The notes under the pieces are model-generated. The model was given only the letters and a program-made list of their open reading frames with translations. It was not told where the DNA came from and did no database searches. Both the position numbers and the translations under genes were made by a program. From Daphnia pulex (taxonomy: Eukaryota; Arthropoda; Branchiopoda; Diplostraca; Daphniidae), in the NCBI RefSeq assembly GCF_021134715.1, contig NC_060018.1, positions 5,597,501 to 5,661,500 on the forward strand: a stretch of 64,000 bases of DNA, in the 5' to 3' direction. Shown here piece by piece: positions 49,175 to 62,259 of this stretch. The first letter of the stretch is position 1; every line of letters starts with the position of its first letter.

Positions 49175-50846
49175 TCACATCAACAATGTATTCGTTTTTC
49201 CCTGCTTGTTTTGTTGTTGCTTTTTCTACAGACTTTTCTACGTGTGCTGGCTGATGCCGACCGAACGCTATTTAGAGTCTCATCAGCGAAACGAAGAAGA
49301 AAAATAGGAAAAAAAGAAATTTCGTTCACGAACGGAGATCGGGAAAGAGGAAGCATCAAAGACATAGCACACACAGCCCCGCACAAAACCTGATGAACCG
49401 CGTCTAATGAATCCTAATCATTTTCAAGTGTCTCTCAAGTGGTGGTGCTGGTCGGTGGTCGTCGTTATTAGTGGAGTAGATTAATAGTTCTTGTGCTGGA
49501 TTTACTGTCAAACGACGAAGCGATCGATTGCGTATCAACGGACGATCCCCTTGACGATCCGAGCCTCTCTAATCTCCAGCGCGCGTCAGTCAGTATCAGC
49601 AGCAGCAGCAGCCCAACTGATTAATAAAACGATTCAAGTTGACTCGTTGGTTGTTGTTTTCCAGCCCGAAAACACACACAAGTGTCGACTTCCTGATCCT
49701 GACCTAATCTCTCGGTTCTCAATTGAGGATTTGGCCTGCTTTCGCCAGTTGTAACGCAATCAAGGGACGTCTCCTTTGATTGGACTCAATGATCAACAGA
49801 AAAAAAAAAAAACATCCTGTTGTTTAAGCCTAATCGACTAGACACTAAATGACATTAGTAGTATAGCCACATACTCGATTCATGGCTGAATTTGTTTCAA
49901 CGTTTAAAGTTACCCGCCGATTTTCATCACGAATTCAACATTAGAAAAGTTTGCAACGTTCCCAAACTTTCGACATTACGTCAAGGTGAAACTTCAGGGC
50001 AGCAATTATCAAGTTAAAAATAATGTTATATAGATTGGAACGTTATAACTACTGGTACTAATGCTACCGGCACGCGATTTACGGGGGGGAATGCGCAATC
50101 AAAAAATTCGGAGCGGCTGGGCACGCCCACTAGACGTTCTATTTGCACGATTCGAATTCCACAGCAATCACAGGTTGGCAATAAAAGTTAAGGTCCAACC
50201 AACGGCATGTCTAACTTTAATTGCCTAATCATGTTTCGTGCAGTGCAGTTTTTTTGTGTGTTTTTTTTTTTATTATTCGGGAATGCTGCCGTTAATTGCG
50301 CATTACCTACTGTAATCTAACCTTAATACTAGATGAGACAAAAACTCGTATTCGTTCAAAATGTATGTGGAATCATTCAAATGTAGTTCACGTCCACTTG
50401 TGTAAAGACGAATGAAAATTCGACAAAATTTAATTACTACTCAGCCTGCAAAAGTGGGTAGATAGTCTGTGCACTGGTGATGGCAGGAAACGATATCGCG
50501 GGAACGGTCGCCATATACCCATCGCGATGGGAGAGATAGCGGGAATTTCCTAGAAGAGATGATACAACTTATCTTTCAAAAGGACTTTGAGAACGTCAGG
50601 GTCAATAGCGGCTGCGAAAGCTTCGTTAGTCGAGTAAATAGTGTCAACATTGCCATTCCGGGAATGGCCTTATATAAACCAAAACGTTTTTCTCTCCCTA
50701 TATCCGCCGGATGAAAAAAGATTTTTTAAAAAGTAAAAAGGAAAGAGGCAACGTCGTCCATCACCTGAACTTTAATTTATTCCGGCAGTTTTTAATCTCT
50801 CACGATTTGCTTGCGCTTAGATTTTCTATTCGATTTTTCTCGGGCG

Positions 50847-50868
50847 ACAGCAGCAGCAGCAGCAGCAG
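50847..50868. repeat. CAG trinucleotide microsatellite
   Basis: Seven tandem CAG triplets followed by TTGG. Confidence 0.85.
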
Positions 50869-51371
50869 TTGGCAATCCTCTAATCTCGGCGCTTTTATCA
50901 ATTTATTTAGGCCGGGCGCGAATTTCACGTTCACGGGTACCGCCGTTGACCCACTTCTCGGAATTTCACGGGACTTTCTTTAAAATAAAATTACAGCGTT
51001 ATATTTGACGTGTGATGGGAATATATAGTAGTTTTGTCTGGAGTTGTATTCCTAGTGGTCGAGAGACACTGCAGCCGCAGTAGTAAGGGGGAGAGAGCCG
51101 ACCGAATGCGCACCGGTTCGTTCCGCCATCGACGGGAGCAGTTTCCCACTTTGTGCGCGCGCGTCCAATCTAGTAATTGATCTTTGGTGTTGGCATAACC
51201 CGCGACGGGCCGCGGTTATTTTCTTTTCTCTTTCTTTTTTGAGGTCACCGCGTCAGTCGGGAGAGTGTGCGGGACGAAGAATAATGAAAAAGCGAACATA
51301 AGAAGAGCGAACAGAGCCAAAGATGCGGGATTAATGTCACTCTGTTGTCTTTTTTTTCTTCGGGAGAGACC

Positions 51372-51383
51372 ACCCCCCCCCCC
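51372..51383. repeat. Poly-C homopolymer
   Basis: A run of about 11 C bases broken once near its start. Confidence 0.75.
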
Positions 51384-54049
51384 TCCACCCTATATCTTTA
51401 TTCTTTCACATATAACGTGTGTGTAGTATATATTTATATATTCTCTAGCTCTCCTTTTATGTTTTGCGACGCTCTCGGTCGTTTCTGTTAGGTCTCGCCC
51501 GACTGCAAATGACCACTCCGTCGGGAAATCCCCTTGCTTCCAATCCGAGATCGGGTTCCGTTGCCGCGCGTATACATCTTATATCCTGCGCCCCAACTCT
51601 TTTTGTTTTTCCATTCCAGCTCAACTGTATTTTCTTCGTCCGTGGTCCTGTCTCTTCTATTCAACCTTGCCCCCCTTTCTTTTTTACACCACCAGCTCTC
51701 CCGTTTTTCCTTCTTTTTCTTACTCTTTTATAATTCCCCTTTTATTTTATTTTTTTCCTTTCGTCTCTGCGCTTTTTTCTTTTGACAGTTGGACAATATA
51801 CCGTTAGCCAATAACTTGATTCTAGCCTTTTTCCACCCTTCTTTTCACCGTGTCCTATATATTATTGATTTCTGTTCATTTAATCAACGGCGGCCGAGTT
51901 GGTTCGATATTTCTTTTTCAACCCGGCGAGCGGCCCCATGTTCTTTTGGCCAAGCTCTCGACTCTATCATAACTCTATAAGGGGTTCGATGGATATTATA
52001 GACATTGTGACTTAGTAGATAGCCGGGAGTTGGCATCACGTTTTGACTGTATGCCATCCAACCTTCTGCTGGCTTCGAAATGCATATCAGCCAACGGCCA
52101 ACTGTTTCCGCTCAAGTGACAGCGTGACATATGCCAGCCGAAGAAGCAGGCGCTGGCCGACCAGCGAAAATAACAGAGCTCTGAACTTTTGAACTGCTGT
52201 GTCGTCGTCCTCCTGGCTAGACAGTAGACGCGGACAGAGCGGATCAACCTTTCGCCTTGGCCCCACGGCAGTTCCGTTTTCTTCAACGTCGCCCATCACG
52301 GAGCCAAAATTTTCGTTCCGATAAAGAACTTTTTTTTCCGCTTCGTCAGCACGGAGCATGAATACAGGCGAAGCTTACAAAACTAAATTAGAACTTATAG
52401 AGCGAGAAGGTGCCGGTGTGGCAGCAGGTCGCTCTTGGTCATAACATTTTCTGACTTTGCATCAAGTGTTGAAACTTCAAATATTTTTGAATTTGATTGG
52501 TTACCCACGGACAAAGTGGTGAGGTACAGAACAAGCCTGATCTGCAGTCGTTCTACCAATGAGTTATTAAAAACAAAACCTGACGGAGTCAACAAAAACG
52601 GCAATAGAAAAAAGTTCCAGTCAACCACCTAATAGCTAAAGAATAATCGTATCTCCTACGATTCATCGTGATTCACAATCAACCCCACTAATAGACAAAA
52701 AGGAAGAATAGCTATAATTTGTCCTACCTTTATGACTAGGAAATTTAAGTCAGGCATCCATCCATAAGTATTCCATCAGCAGAAGAGTTGAATGTTACTT
52801 CGGGATAGGAAAAAGGGGGTCCTCGTGAATACATGGGTGTACACGAGAACAGGGTTTTTTTTTCATAAGGTGGAGAAGAGATACGAAATCGCTCGACATC
52901 GGTAGTTTCTCCAATTAAACTGGATGCTGTTTACCTAAATAAAAAATAAAAAATAGGGTTACGAAAGAAAAAATATTAACAGAAACAGGTAAGGAAAAGT
53001 TAAAAATGATATAGTGGATAAACCCTAATTGTTAAAGAGAATTTAAAGTTTACATATAATGCACTGCATTGATGCAAGTCATGCATGATTGAAATTTCAA
53101 GCAGGTCAGATAACAACAGGTTGATAAAAGTAACGAAAATCATTAACCAAGCAATGATACTGAGAATGTTGCTGTGGTTAATAGCTTGCATATGTTGTGG
53201 TTACATGCTGGTCCAGGCCTCAAATCTGCACAAAGGAAAAAGGTTACATAGTGCATCGACAGGGGACTTACATGATAATACCAAATAATCAGGACCTAAC
53301 ATATTACAAACTTAGAATAAGTTTAATTCTTCTATTTCAGCTTCCATAGTTTTATTTACCTATCAAACAGCATGGAATGCGTATTAAACGACTCTATAAA
53401 GAGTCGCGACCAGAATTGACACGATCACCTAATTTTTCATTTTTGTAATTTTATTTGTTGTGCTGTTTTTCGTGCACAAAGCAGACGACACTAATTTTCT
53501 AGTTATCGATCGATAGATAAAAATGAAATCAAAGCGATTTTTTGATTTTTTCACTATTTTAGTTTCAAATAGTTCAGATGATCAACAATTTTCACTCTCA
53601 AGATAAAAGAAAAAAATTGCCCAAAACCCACAGACTTTTAATAGACCAAACCCGCCACAATAACACAGGACCCTCAATTGGAAGCCAAGAGGGAATAACA
53701 CAGATATGTATACATCTCGACGACGTGTAAATTCAACGGGAGGAGTTGACAATCTCCGAGTCTCCTTAAATATCAGATGATTTTGGTCGCATTTCAAATT
53801 TCCCGGCATCATCTGAAAAAAAGAAAAAAAGCGTCTGACATAACATCGCATAATATCAAGTTCTCCCTTAGATCACGCAGGGCGCATTATGCTCTATACG
53901 GTGCTTATTGGCCTTGGTGTGCGTCACACTTTTGACATCGTTTTCCCGAGCTGCACTATCTGAAAAAGAGAGAAACGACATCCGACAGATTTCATTTCCT
54001 CCATGTTCTTGGCCGCTTCCCTTATACTATAGCTGCTTTTGGCCTTTCC

Positions 54050-54066
54050 CAGCAGCAGCAGCAGCA
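54050..54066. repeat. CAG trinucleotide microsatellite
   Basis: Five to six tandem AGC/CAG triplets. Confidence 0.85.
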
Positions 54067-54232
54067 TTTGAGTATCTCTCTCTCTCTCAGTGTATACGTC
54101 AGAGGTGGAGATTGTTTCAGATGAAAACTCCGGGACGTGACGTGCGTGGGAGTCCTGTGTTCAGTCACTCATTGCGGGTATAGAGCGATCTATATTTAGA
54201 ATTCCAAGTAGAGAGTATAGTGAAGGGGTGGA

Positions 54233-54245
54233 GGGGGGGGGGGGG
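54233..54245. repeat. Poly-G homopolymer
   Basis: A run of about 13 G bases in a purine-rich context. Confidence 0.8.
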
Positions 54246-56758
54246 AGGTCCTTATGATGATAGAGAAGATCTGGATATATGTACAGGGGGCTTTGCCTAA
54301 TGCATTGCAAGGACGAGTCCCAGCAGCGACAAGTCGACGACGAAAGACGACGATTATTGACTCCATTTCACCCATGGAATTGTGGCATCTATTCCGGATC
54401 GACAGTCACGCGGGACTGTCACCGTGGGCGGCGACATGACGAAAATTGTTTTCGTCCCATCCATCCATCCACCCACTTTGGAATTCTTTTGGCCTCCTTT
54501 TTATTATTTTCCTGGAACCAGGAATTCACGGAGCGCTGCATCAAACTGTTGGTGAAATGTCAAGAGACACACACAAACTTGGAGAGATGTTTACACGCCC
54601 AGCATCTTTTTATTAGTGCACATTCAAATTTGAATACATCAGCCGGGTTGTTGGGAGCGTGGGCGGTGAGCTATTTTCACCCCGTCAGGAGCCCGAAATG
54701 CCACGGATTCAGGAGGCAGTTATTCCGCCTCAATTGACACTCGGATAATATGAATGAAGCTCACGAGTTTATGCTGCCTTCTGTACTTTGTCGTCTCTCG
54801 ACTTTTGCTTGGTTTTCCCCGTCGATGCAAGAGAGTCTGACCTCTCGTCGTCGCTCGCAAATGATTCATCCGCGTCGCGACGTCTTATCGCTAATGATCG
54901 GCCAGCGTCGCCGATGAATTTGACAACAGTTTACGGGGCGAGATTGATGGTGACTTTGTTAAAAAAGCACTTTTTGGAGGGCGATCATTGCTGCGATGAC
55001 ACACCCACGCTCGCCATGGAATCTTTAAAAGTGCCGATTTGAGTGTCGCGAATAAAGTTGCGGTGAATGATTAGCCGTTTTCAGTCTATTCAGGGCGAGT
55101 GTGAAATGACGCGGAAACTGGCCCCGAGGGGGGAGTCGTGAAAACGTCATCGTTCCCTGTGACGCACTATATATAACACCTTCTTAAGTCAATTTAATTG
55201 GAACAGCAATTCGCTATTAGACTCTGACGAATTCAGAAAGGGCCCCCTCCGGAAAATCCGCTTAGCCGAGCTGTTATAGGCTAATGAACGACAGTATTAT
55301 TATTTTCTGATTGCAAGGTATTATAGATCAATTATATATAATACATTCCTTTAGCCATCGACGGATGGTTATAAATTGGCAGCGGCTTTGCCCCGTCTGC
55401 TGGCTGATGCCATTTCAGTCCCCCCAAAAAAAATTCGATTCGTTCCGATTCAATCGCGGGGGATTCCAATAAAGAAGAGGAAAGAAATCCCAACCCAACA
55501 CACAAAAAGAAGAAGAAAGAATTGGACCTTTATATCTCACTCTCACTCTCTTATGCCTTTGCTGTTACAGTCTCCTCATCCCATGGCCAAAAATCTTTTC
55601 TTTAGCCGGATAACCTCGATACGAGCAGCCCTGACGTCTCCGCTATTACGTCTAGGATCTATAAGAGTGCGTCTATATATATTTTGTTTTCCTGATAATA
55701 AAATAGACATATAGCAGCACACATAGTAGATACTACATGTCTAGTATAGTATACTGGTAGTATAATATATCTAATAAAGCGTCGTTTCGCGCTGGGCCCC
55801 GGCTGTCTCATCAAGTAGATTTATTCGTGAGTTTTGGACAGGAGCGGCGGCGGCTACTACATGCAGCGCAGTGATGGCGCCAACACAAAGATCTATTTCA
55901 TCTTATATTCCAATGTGAAAACTTGAAGGGCGCCAGAGTTTTGAGCCAGCAGCAGACTTGGAGTTGCTTCAAGAGTGTATCAAGACCCTTCAGCATATCT
56001 AGTATATATAGGATAGGCTCTAGTCTACTAGACATTACTTGCCATGTAACATTTACATCAAAGGCAGCGTATAGACTTCTTGTGCGCAAGAAAAAAAAAA
56101 TTTGTCTTTGCCCTCTTCCAGTGTATAAATGGCGCAGGCAAAAAATAACCCCCACACGAACAAACACAGAAAAATAGGCAATAAAAAAAAACAAAAAGAA
56201 AATAATAATAACAAGAACTGCTATAAGAAATGATACGGAATATTAAAAAGAAAAAAAAGGGGTAGGAAGGAAATGAGAGGAAACGTCTCCCGTCATCCGA
56301 GCCATGATCCATCATTGGGCAATATTAGTATGGTTGCGCTGGAGGATGCTGCCTGTGATGTGTATGGTCTCGAGTTTGCTTTGCCCTTGGATGGCGTGGT
56401 CCTCTCTCTGCCGCCATGGCCGAGCAGTCGCCCTCCTATTTCCATGTCACCTGATTGATAGAGCGAGAGGAGAGTATAACCAAAAAAAAATAATAAAAAG
56501 GGATAGGCCGCCCGATATTATATATTACACAGGGGCATTGAAAAACACGAGCCCACCCATCACTCCTACACGTTTTTCTTCTTTCTTTCTTTCTTCGCCC
56601 AGAAAGAAGAAGAAGAAGCTTCTCAGATGAATATTATACATCTACAAGGGATACGATATGAGAGGTTATTTATCCAATCACAACCTCTGGCTATAAATAA
56701 ATGGTTCGACAATAATTCATCACGCGCCGTGGACCCGGTCCCCGGTCCTGTGCCTTTC

Positions 56759-56776
56759 GGGGGGGGGGGGGGGGGG
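56759..56776. repeat. Poly-G homopolymer, 18 bases
   Basis: The longest G run in the window. Assembly length may be unreliable here. Confidence 0.85.
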
Positions 56777-57032
56777 CTCTTTCATATTATTTCCCTGGGA
56801 TCGGAGCGCGGAGCAATCAAAAGGCTTTCAACGTTCCAATCCGCCGAGCCAGCGTTGGCGCCGGCAAGGTCCCAGCACCACACCCGCGACTAATAGTCGC
56901 ATGGCCTCCCCTTTTTATTTTCTTTCTTCTCTTTCTCTCTCTTCTAGGTTCGTTTCTTTCTCTTCTTGTATATGTAGACATTCGCCGGCCTGCACACAAG
57001 GAGCTGGAAGAGTGGCCTATACTATGTGATCC

Positions 57033-57050
57033 CACACACACACACACACA
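57033..57050. repeat. CA dinucleotide microsatellite
   Basis: Nine CA units. Confidence 0.85.
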
Positions 57051-57521
57051 GCCAGCAGCGGTAGATTTCATCGATTCTGATGCACTGGCCCATATACATC
57101 ACATAGCATCTGAATACACCCACTTGATTCGCTCTGCAAAGTCTTTTCTAATAGATAACTTCCGTCTCCCTGAATCAGCTGGATGTTAAACATTGGCCAA
57201 AGGTCAAATGTTTGGAGTCTGCTGCGGTCATCCGAGATGTCGGTGGGCCTTATATCCATCGAAATGCACTGTACATCTACAGTCGGGAATTGTAACTATA
57301 TATATACAGACGAGAGAATAGAAAGTGTACATAGGCAGGAAATACACAGAAAAGAAAAGCTGCTGCTGCCTTCCTTATAGACTGGGAGCTCTCGTATGTG
57401 GTCGAATTCCCGAGCTAATCAATACTCGGCCACACAGCGCACAGCACAGCACACTCACGCATCTGTGTACACAGATATATAGATGAACAGTTTGCTGTGT
57501 GTGTGTTATAGAGAGAGAGGC

Positions 57522-57545
57522 AACAACAACAACAACAACAACAAC
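57522..57545. repeat. AAC trinucleotide microsatellite
   Basis: Eight tandem AAC triplets preceded by a GAGAGAGAG tract. Confidence 0.85.
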
Positions 57546-58580
57546 GCCAGCAGAGTAAAAACGCAGGTTGCCGTGCCGTGCCGCCACCTCCAGTAAAAGT
57601 CGACACAAACACCAGAGGAGCCACAGCGGCAGTTGCTGGCTCCTCTGCTGTTATTTTCCGTCAAGGCAGTCACAAATTCGATTTCTCTCTCCGTGTGCGC
57701 CGTTGATTTCGTTGGCGCGTTAAAATGACATTATTATCCTATTCACACTTTGCAGGATTATTCGCTCTGATTGATTTACTTGATTACTCTTTCGCAAGTT
57801 TATATCGACTTTTTTTGTTTTTTGTTTCTAATAGACTCTGGGCCAAGTTCATCCGTATTTTCATTTTATTTTTTTTTCTCCAAAATGACGTCACGTTGAT
57901 TATTAAAAGAGGAAAACTTCGTCGGTCGTCTTTCTCTTTTTTTTTTGGCTTTCATTGGTGGAAAGGGAAAAGATCGAGATAAGTCAGATTCTTCAAGGGC
58001 AAAAAGATGGGCAGCTTTTTTTTTCTCTATGCGTAATATGATTATTATTATTTCTCCGCATGTTTCTCCCGAGGCGGCGGCACAGCCAAGGATGTCGATA
58101 TCTTTCTGGAGAATCAGAAAAATCCTCCTGGATGCAGCAGAAAATTCCAAAAATGGCCGATACGATCAATCGACTTTGCCCGCACCAAATCAGACATTCC
58201 AGACTAATGAACGCTATACGCTATACGACCAACCGTGTTACAATAACACAATGAATGCATGTACGGCAGTAGATGGATTATTACAGCCGTCCCGATATCA
58301 CTGAACCCGTCCTGTGTTGGGTTGATTCGAACACACAACAATATCCCACACAAGAACATCAAAGACTAGAAGAATGAATTCGCCCAGCTTTTTCTTTTTG
58401 GTTTTTCTTATAGAATCAAAGTGAATAAGAAACTTTTGCGATCGAGATCGAGACATTTGCCCCCGTTGCCCTGCCTCAAGAACCCTCCCCCCCTCACTCC
58501 ACCGACCCCACCCCAATGCGGAAATGGCGTACATACAACCCAGCAGCTATATGCACGCAGAAAACTATAGGAGCGAGAGG

Positions 58581-58601
58581 CTACTACTACTACTACTACT
58601 A
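58581..58601. repeat. CTA trinucleotide microsatellite
   Basis: Seven tandem CTA triplets. Confidence 0.85.
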
Positions 58602-58829
58602 TACCCGGCAGCAAACAGAGTCAGCGCATTGATTTACACCCGAGGCTCTGGGCCGTGCGTGTATACCTTTTGGTGGTCCGCGTTATTGTTCGTTGCTATG
58701 TGAAATATCAAACATTACATAAGGAGATGTAAAAAAAGAAAATCATATTAAGACAGTCTGGGGCGTGTAGAAAGAATTCGATCAAGGACCTTATCCGAAT
58801 CAATCGCCAATGTCTACAAAAGAATAACT

Positions 58830-58849
58830 TTCTTCTTCTTCTTCTTCTT
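58830..58849. repeat. CTT trinucleotide microsatellite
   Basis: Six tandem TTC triplets. Confidence 0.8.
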
Positions 58850-59542
58850 ATTCTGGCCTGCTTGCCTGCCTGGATGTGCGCATTAGAGTTATAAGACGAG
58901 AATAAGAAATGGGCGAAAAAGAAAAGAAAACACTCTTTCTCTCGGGTGAATATATATATATACATCCGATACAAGAAAAATCAATACGGACATATAATCG
59001 ATCAGAGCGTCGTGCCAGTGTTGAATCTGGAAATGTCACTGGAACTCTCGATTGGATGATGAGGATGGTGGCGGCCGGGCAAAGAAATGGGTCAGTAGCC
59101 TGTTAGTTATGCAGCCGGGCTTATTTTTTCCAAGTCTATAGTATTGCAATAGCAATCGTCGATATATCCACCACATCCGCAGCAGATGCTGTGCTGCTGA
59201 CCCATCGGTCAACTTCAGTCGCAAATAAAAAAAAATCCCAAAAATATTTCAGACTATCAAAACTTTTCCTTATTGCCGTTCATTTTCAGGATGGATCCTG
59301 TTCGGCGAGGATATATACCTTCCATCAAATCAAAAAGAGGCTATACAACATCTACCAAAGGTGGGGGGGGGATAACACCGCACACACAAAAAAGTTACAC
59401 GTCAAATGTGTGCGGACTGATAATAATGTTTTTGGCCCGGCTCTATATAGCCAAACATAGCTCACAGTTTCCTCGACGCGCTATGTAGTCGTGCACAGTA
59501 TGGTACATATACGGCAGCAGGAGCAGGAGCAGCAGCAGTGCT

Positions 59543-59563
59543 GGTGTGTGTGTGTGTGTGTGT
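59543..59563. repeat. GT dinucleotide microsatellite
   Basis: About ten GT units, about 100 bp before a CA tract (59662-59681) on the same strand, so the two are inverted relative to each other. Confidence 0.85.
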
Positions 59564-59661
59564 CTACGTGCGCATGTATATATCTAGGCTATATGGAACG
59601 GGAAAGAAAGAGAACAGAGTGGCTGGGCGGCCGGGACAAAAACAAAAAATCCATAGTTTAT

Positions 59662-59681
59662 CCACACACACACACACACAC
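59662..59681. repeat. CA dinucleotide microsatellite
   Basis: About ten CA units; could pair with the GT tract at 59543-59563. Confidence 0.85.
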
Positions 59682-59781
59682 TAGTAGACGATGGAAGAAG
59701 GGGGGGGGGCTCTAGTGGGTGGAAGGCGGAGGAGGAGTGAGGAAAGGAAGTGAGCAGGAGGAGGCGAGAGAATAAAAGAGA

Positions 59782-59800
59782 AAGAGAGAGAGAGAGAGAA
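59782..59800. repeat. AG dinucleotide microsatellite
   Basis: Nine AG units; GAGA runs can bind GAGA-factor-type proteins in arthropods (inference). Confidence 0.8.
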
Positions 59801-60671
59801 GAGCATCAGTGTGTATAGCACGAAATAAAAAAAATGAATTTATATAAAAGAATACACACACGCAAGATGCTCCATATACTACTACACCAGTGACGGTATG
59901 ATGTACCGAATTGCTCCTGGTGGTGTCTCAAAGTCCTAGGATCCTTCTTTTTTTTCTTTTCTTTTAGCACAATGAAAATGACCCGGATGAATAACCGACC
60001 GAAAATGAATTGAACTCGAAGTAGTTTAAAATCATAGGGTTATACGGACAGATATAGAACAGGCCATGGGTTCTACATACGGAGTCTAGAACCTTTGGAA
60101 AAAAAAATGGGTTGTGTCAGGGAGGTGGAAATAGGCAAAAGCAGGTGGGCTTCATCACTGATGTGCTGTATAGTTACACATGTTCCTTGTACGTATGAAA
60201 ATTGTTGTTGGACCGAGACTTTGGTCGATGACTTGTGACATTTGGACTAGCTCCTACTGCCTTCTATTCGGCGTCCAACTTGGAATGGCCGCACGCTGCA
60301 TACGTTCCCGCTCCCATGTGGATGCTGTTGGCGGAGTAGGGGGGAGTCAATCCGCACGCACAAATATATATATACACATACAGTTATGTACATAGGCGTC
60401 CGCGTGTTTCGACTCAACTTTGACACGATTGGCAGCGGGCCATCATCACGATCGACTTGCCTTCCTTGTTGTGTTTCCGCTTAATAGCCGTGTGATGCTA
60501 CGCAGTGACACAACTGGCTGGGCTGGCTGGCATTGTCGTGCACTCGCTCTGTTTGCGCTGTCTGCACTTGGATGTTGGCCGGGGTTCTTGCGCCTGTACA
60601 ACACGACCCGAAAAGAAGACACTTATGTGTACAGTCACCACCACCGCACATAATAATAATATAGAAGAAGC

Positions 60672-60697
60672 ATCTTCTTCTTCTTCTTCTTCTTCTG
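60672..60697. repeat. CTT trinucleotide microsatellite
   Basis: Eight tandem CTT triplets. Confidence 0.85.
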
Positions 60698-60782
60698 TGC
60701 ACGTCCCTATTCCCGTTCTGCGCTCTCCATCTTTATTCCATCGTTTTCTTTTTCCCATCTTTCATTCCTTCCCTCTCCTTCG

Positions 60783-60810
60783 TCTTCTTCTTCTTCTTCT
60801 TCTTCTTCTC
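60783..60810. repeat. CTT trinucleotide microsatellite
   Basis: Nine tandem TTC triplets, about 90 bp after a similar run. Confidence 0.85.
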
Positions 60811-61390
60811 TTTCTTCGTCGTTCGTGTCCTTAGAGTCCCATATGTACAAGAGCGGCGCGCGTAGAGCGTAGAGTAGTAGTAAGGAGCATAGTAAGGAGC
60901 GGAAAGGCTTTGAACGTCCTCAGTCGATACCCGAACAGGGTGCACGGCTGGACGTGATTCCGTCCTCCCCATCCACACATTGCTCTCTTACTCTCTCTCT
61001 CACTCTGTCTCTGTCTCTCTCATCACCCGCCAAAAAACCCAAATCCCACCCAAAACACATAAAACAAGAAGAAGAAAATTCCAGATTTTTTGCGCATTTT
61101 GAATTTCCCGCTTCAATTGAATTTCGCCCAGAGGACACACCCAAAAAGAAAAGAAGGGGAAATCTTTTCATTTTTTGGGGGGTTACTATTAAATCGCATG
61201 CTCAAGGTGAGTTCCGAAAAAAAAAAGTGTTCCACCTTAATCAACGCACACAGTTATACACCGGCGCAAAAAAACAAACAAACTTTGAAATCAAATTATT
61301 AACAACAACCGCGCAAAAACAAAATAAAAGCGGCGGCGGCGCTCTGTCGTACCGCCAGTGGCTATTCGGTTATTTGTGCGTGTGCCCCAG

Positions 61391-61416
61391 CGTGTGTGTG
61401 TGTGTGTGTGTGTGTG
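61391..61416. repeat. GT dinucleotide microsatellite
   Basis: About thirteen GT units, followed by further GT-rich sequence to about 61460. Confidence 0.85.
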
Positions 61417-61863
61417 GATCTGTGCCTACAGTGGTGTTTGTGTGTGCGTGTATGTGTTGGTGAGAGTGGCGGCGGCGGGAGTGTGCATTACATTACAGGA
61501 GAGTTGAAAAAAGCAGCAGCAACTTGTGCACCGGATTTTGCGCTAGCTGCTGCAGCACACATCCATCCGGCACACAGTCAGTGCTGGCCTCCAGCACTCC
61601 TGACTCTCAGTTTGTTTTACAGAAAAAGAAAAGTCCTTTGATGTTGTACACCTGTAATGAAGGTAGTGAGATGAGAACATTTTGATGAGGACGAAGAGAG
61701 AGAGAGCGAGTGTGTGGTCTTTCCGACGTGCAAATCTTGCGGGCGAGGTGATCGCTTTCGGCGTCCAGTTTTTTCATACCCGCCATTCCCAGTTTTCCCC
61801 TTTTGATTCCGGGAAACACACACACGCCTTTGACACATTCGCCGGGATCGACCGTCGTTAACT

Positions 61864-61876
61864 ATGGATTACTTTG
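61864..61876 (+). other. Candidate first coding exon: ATG followed by consensus splice donor
   Basis: ATGGATTACTTTG is followed directly by GTAAGTTC, a near-ideal donor. The start context (TAACTATGG) is fair. If real, the protein starts MDYF and continues in an exon beyond the window or not recognised within it. The microsatellite-rich leader upstream and absence of other frames fit a gene with a long 5' UTR and long first intron, but a 13-bp match is weak evidence. Confidence 0.25.
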
Positions 61877-61895
61877 GTAAGTTCATTAAACCCTT

Positions 61896-61916
61896 TTGTT
61901 GTTGTTGTTGTTGTTC
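61896..61916. repeat. GTT trinucleotide microsatellite
   Basis: Seven tandem TTG triplets, directly after the candidate splice donor at 61877. Confidence 0.85.
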
Positions 61917-62245
61917 TCCTATTCGATTAGTTGTACCGCGCCCGCAATGGCTCCGCTAATGGTTCCTGAACCCCATCAACAATTCTCCGTTATTCCACTA
62001 TTTTGCCCAGCAGGGTAAAAAAAAAAAACCAGTGGTGTGACATTTTTTGGGTGTCATCAGATTCCGTCGGCAGTTGTTGTAAGTAACGGGAAAAAAAGTT
62101 GAGCGACCCTTAACTATGCAAAGCGCGTCGTGATAACATATTTGGTGGAGTGGGGTGGCTGCTGCTGCTGCTGTGCGTATCGATTCAAACTACTGGGCGC
62201 TCAGAGGCAGCTGCATTTAACACCTGTGTTGGGACACATTGAGTG

Positions 62246-62259
62246 CCCCCCCCCCCCCC
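62246..62259. repeat. Poly-C homopolymer
   Basis: A run of about 14 C bases. Confidence 0.8.

Larger units (their letters stand above)
49175..56757. other. Non-coding region with CAG, C and G runs
   Basis: I find no supported gene. The stretch around 49590-49760 has a CAGTCAGT initiator-like word, a CAG run and a TTTTCCAG acceptor-like site, and could be an untranslated 5' exon. Another polypyrimidine tract at about 51600-51786 ends in TTTTGACAG, resembling a 3' splice site, but no open conserved frame follows. Confidence 0.35.
56777..61863. other. Microsatellite-dense non-coding region
   Basis: Over 5 kb without a supported gene but with at least nine di- and trinucleotide runs. A CAGTCAGTG word near 61575 resembles an arthropod initiator and lies about 290 bp before the ATG plus splice donor at 61864. 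The right part may therefore be a promoter and long leader. Confidence 0.35.

Noticed and set aside
48845..49393. 182-codon frame and overlapping frames
   Set aside because: They arise from the polypyrimidine tract (Leu/Ser/Phe/Pro only) and are open in several frames at once.
54279..55042. 152- and 84-codon frames
   Set aside because: No motif, no conserved feel, and no splice signals linking them; consistent with GC-richer non-coding DNA.
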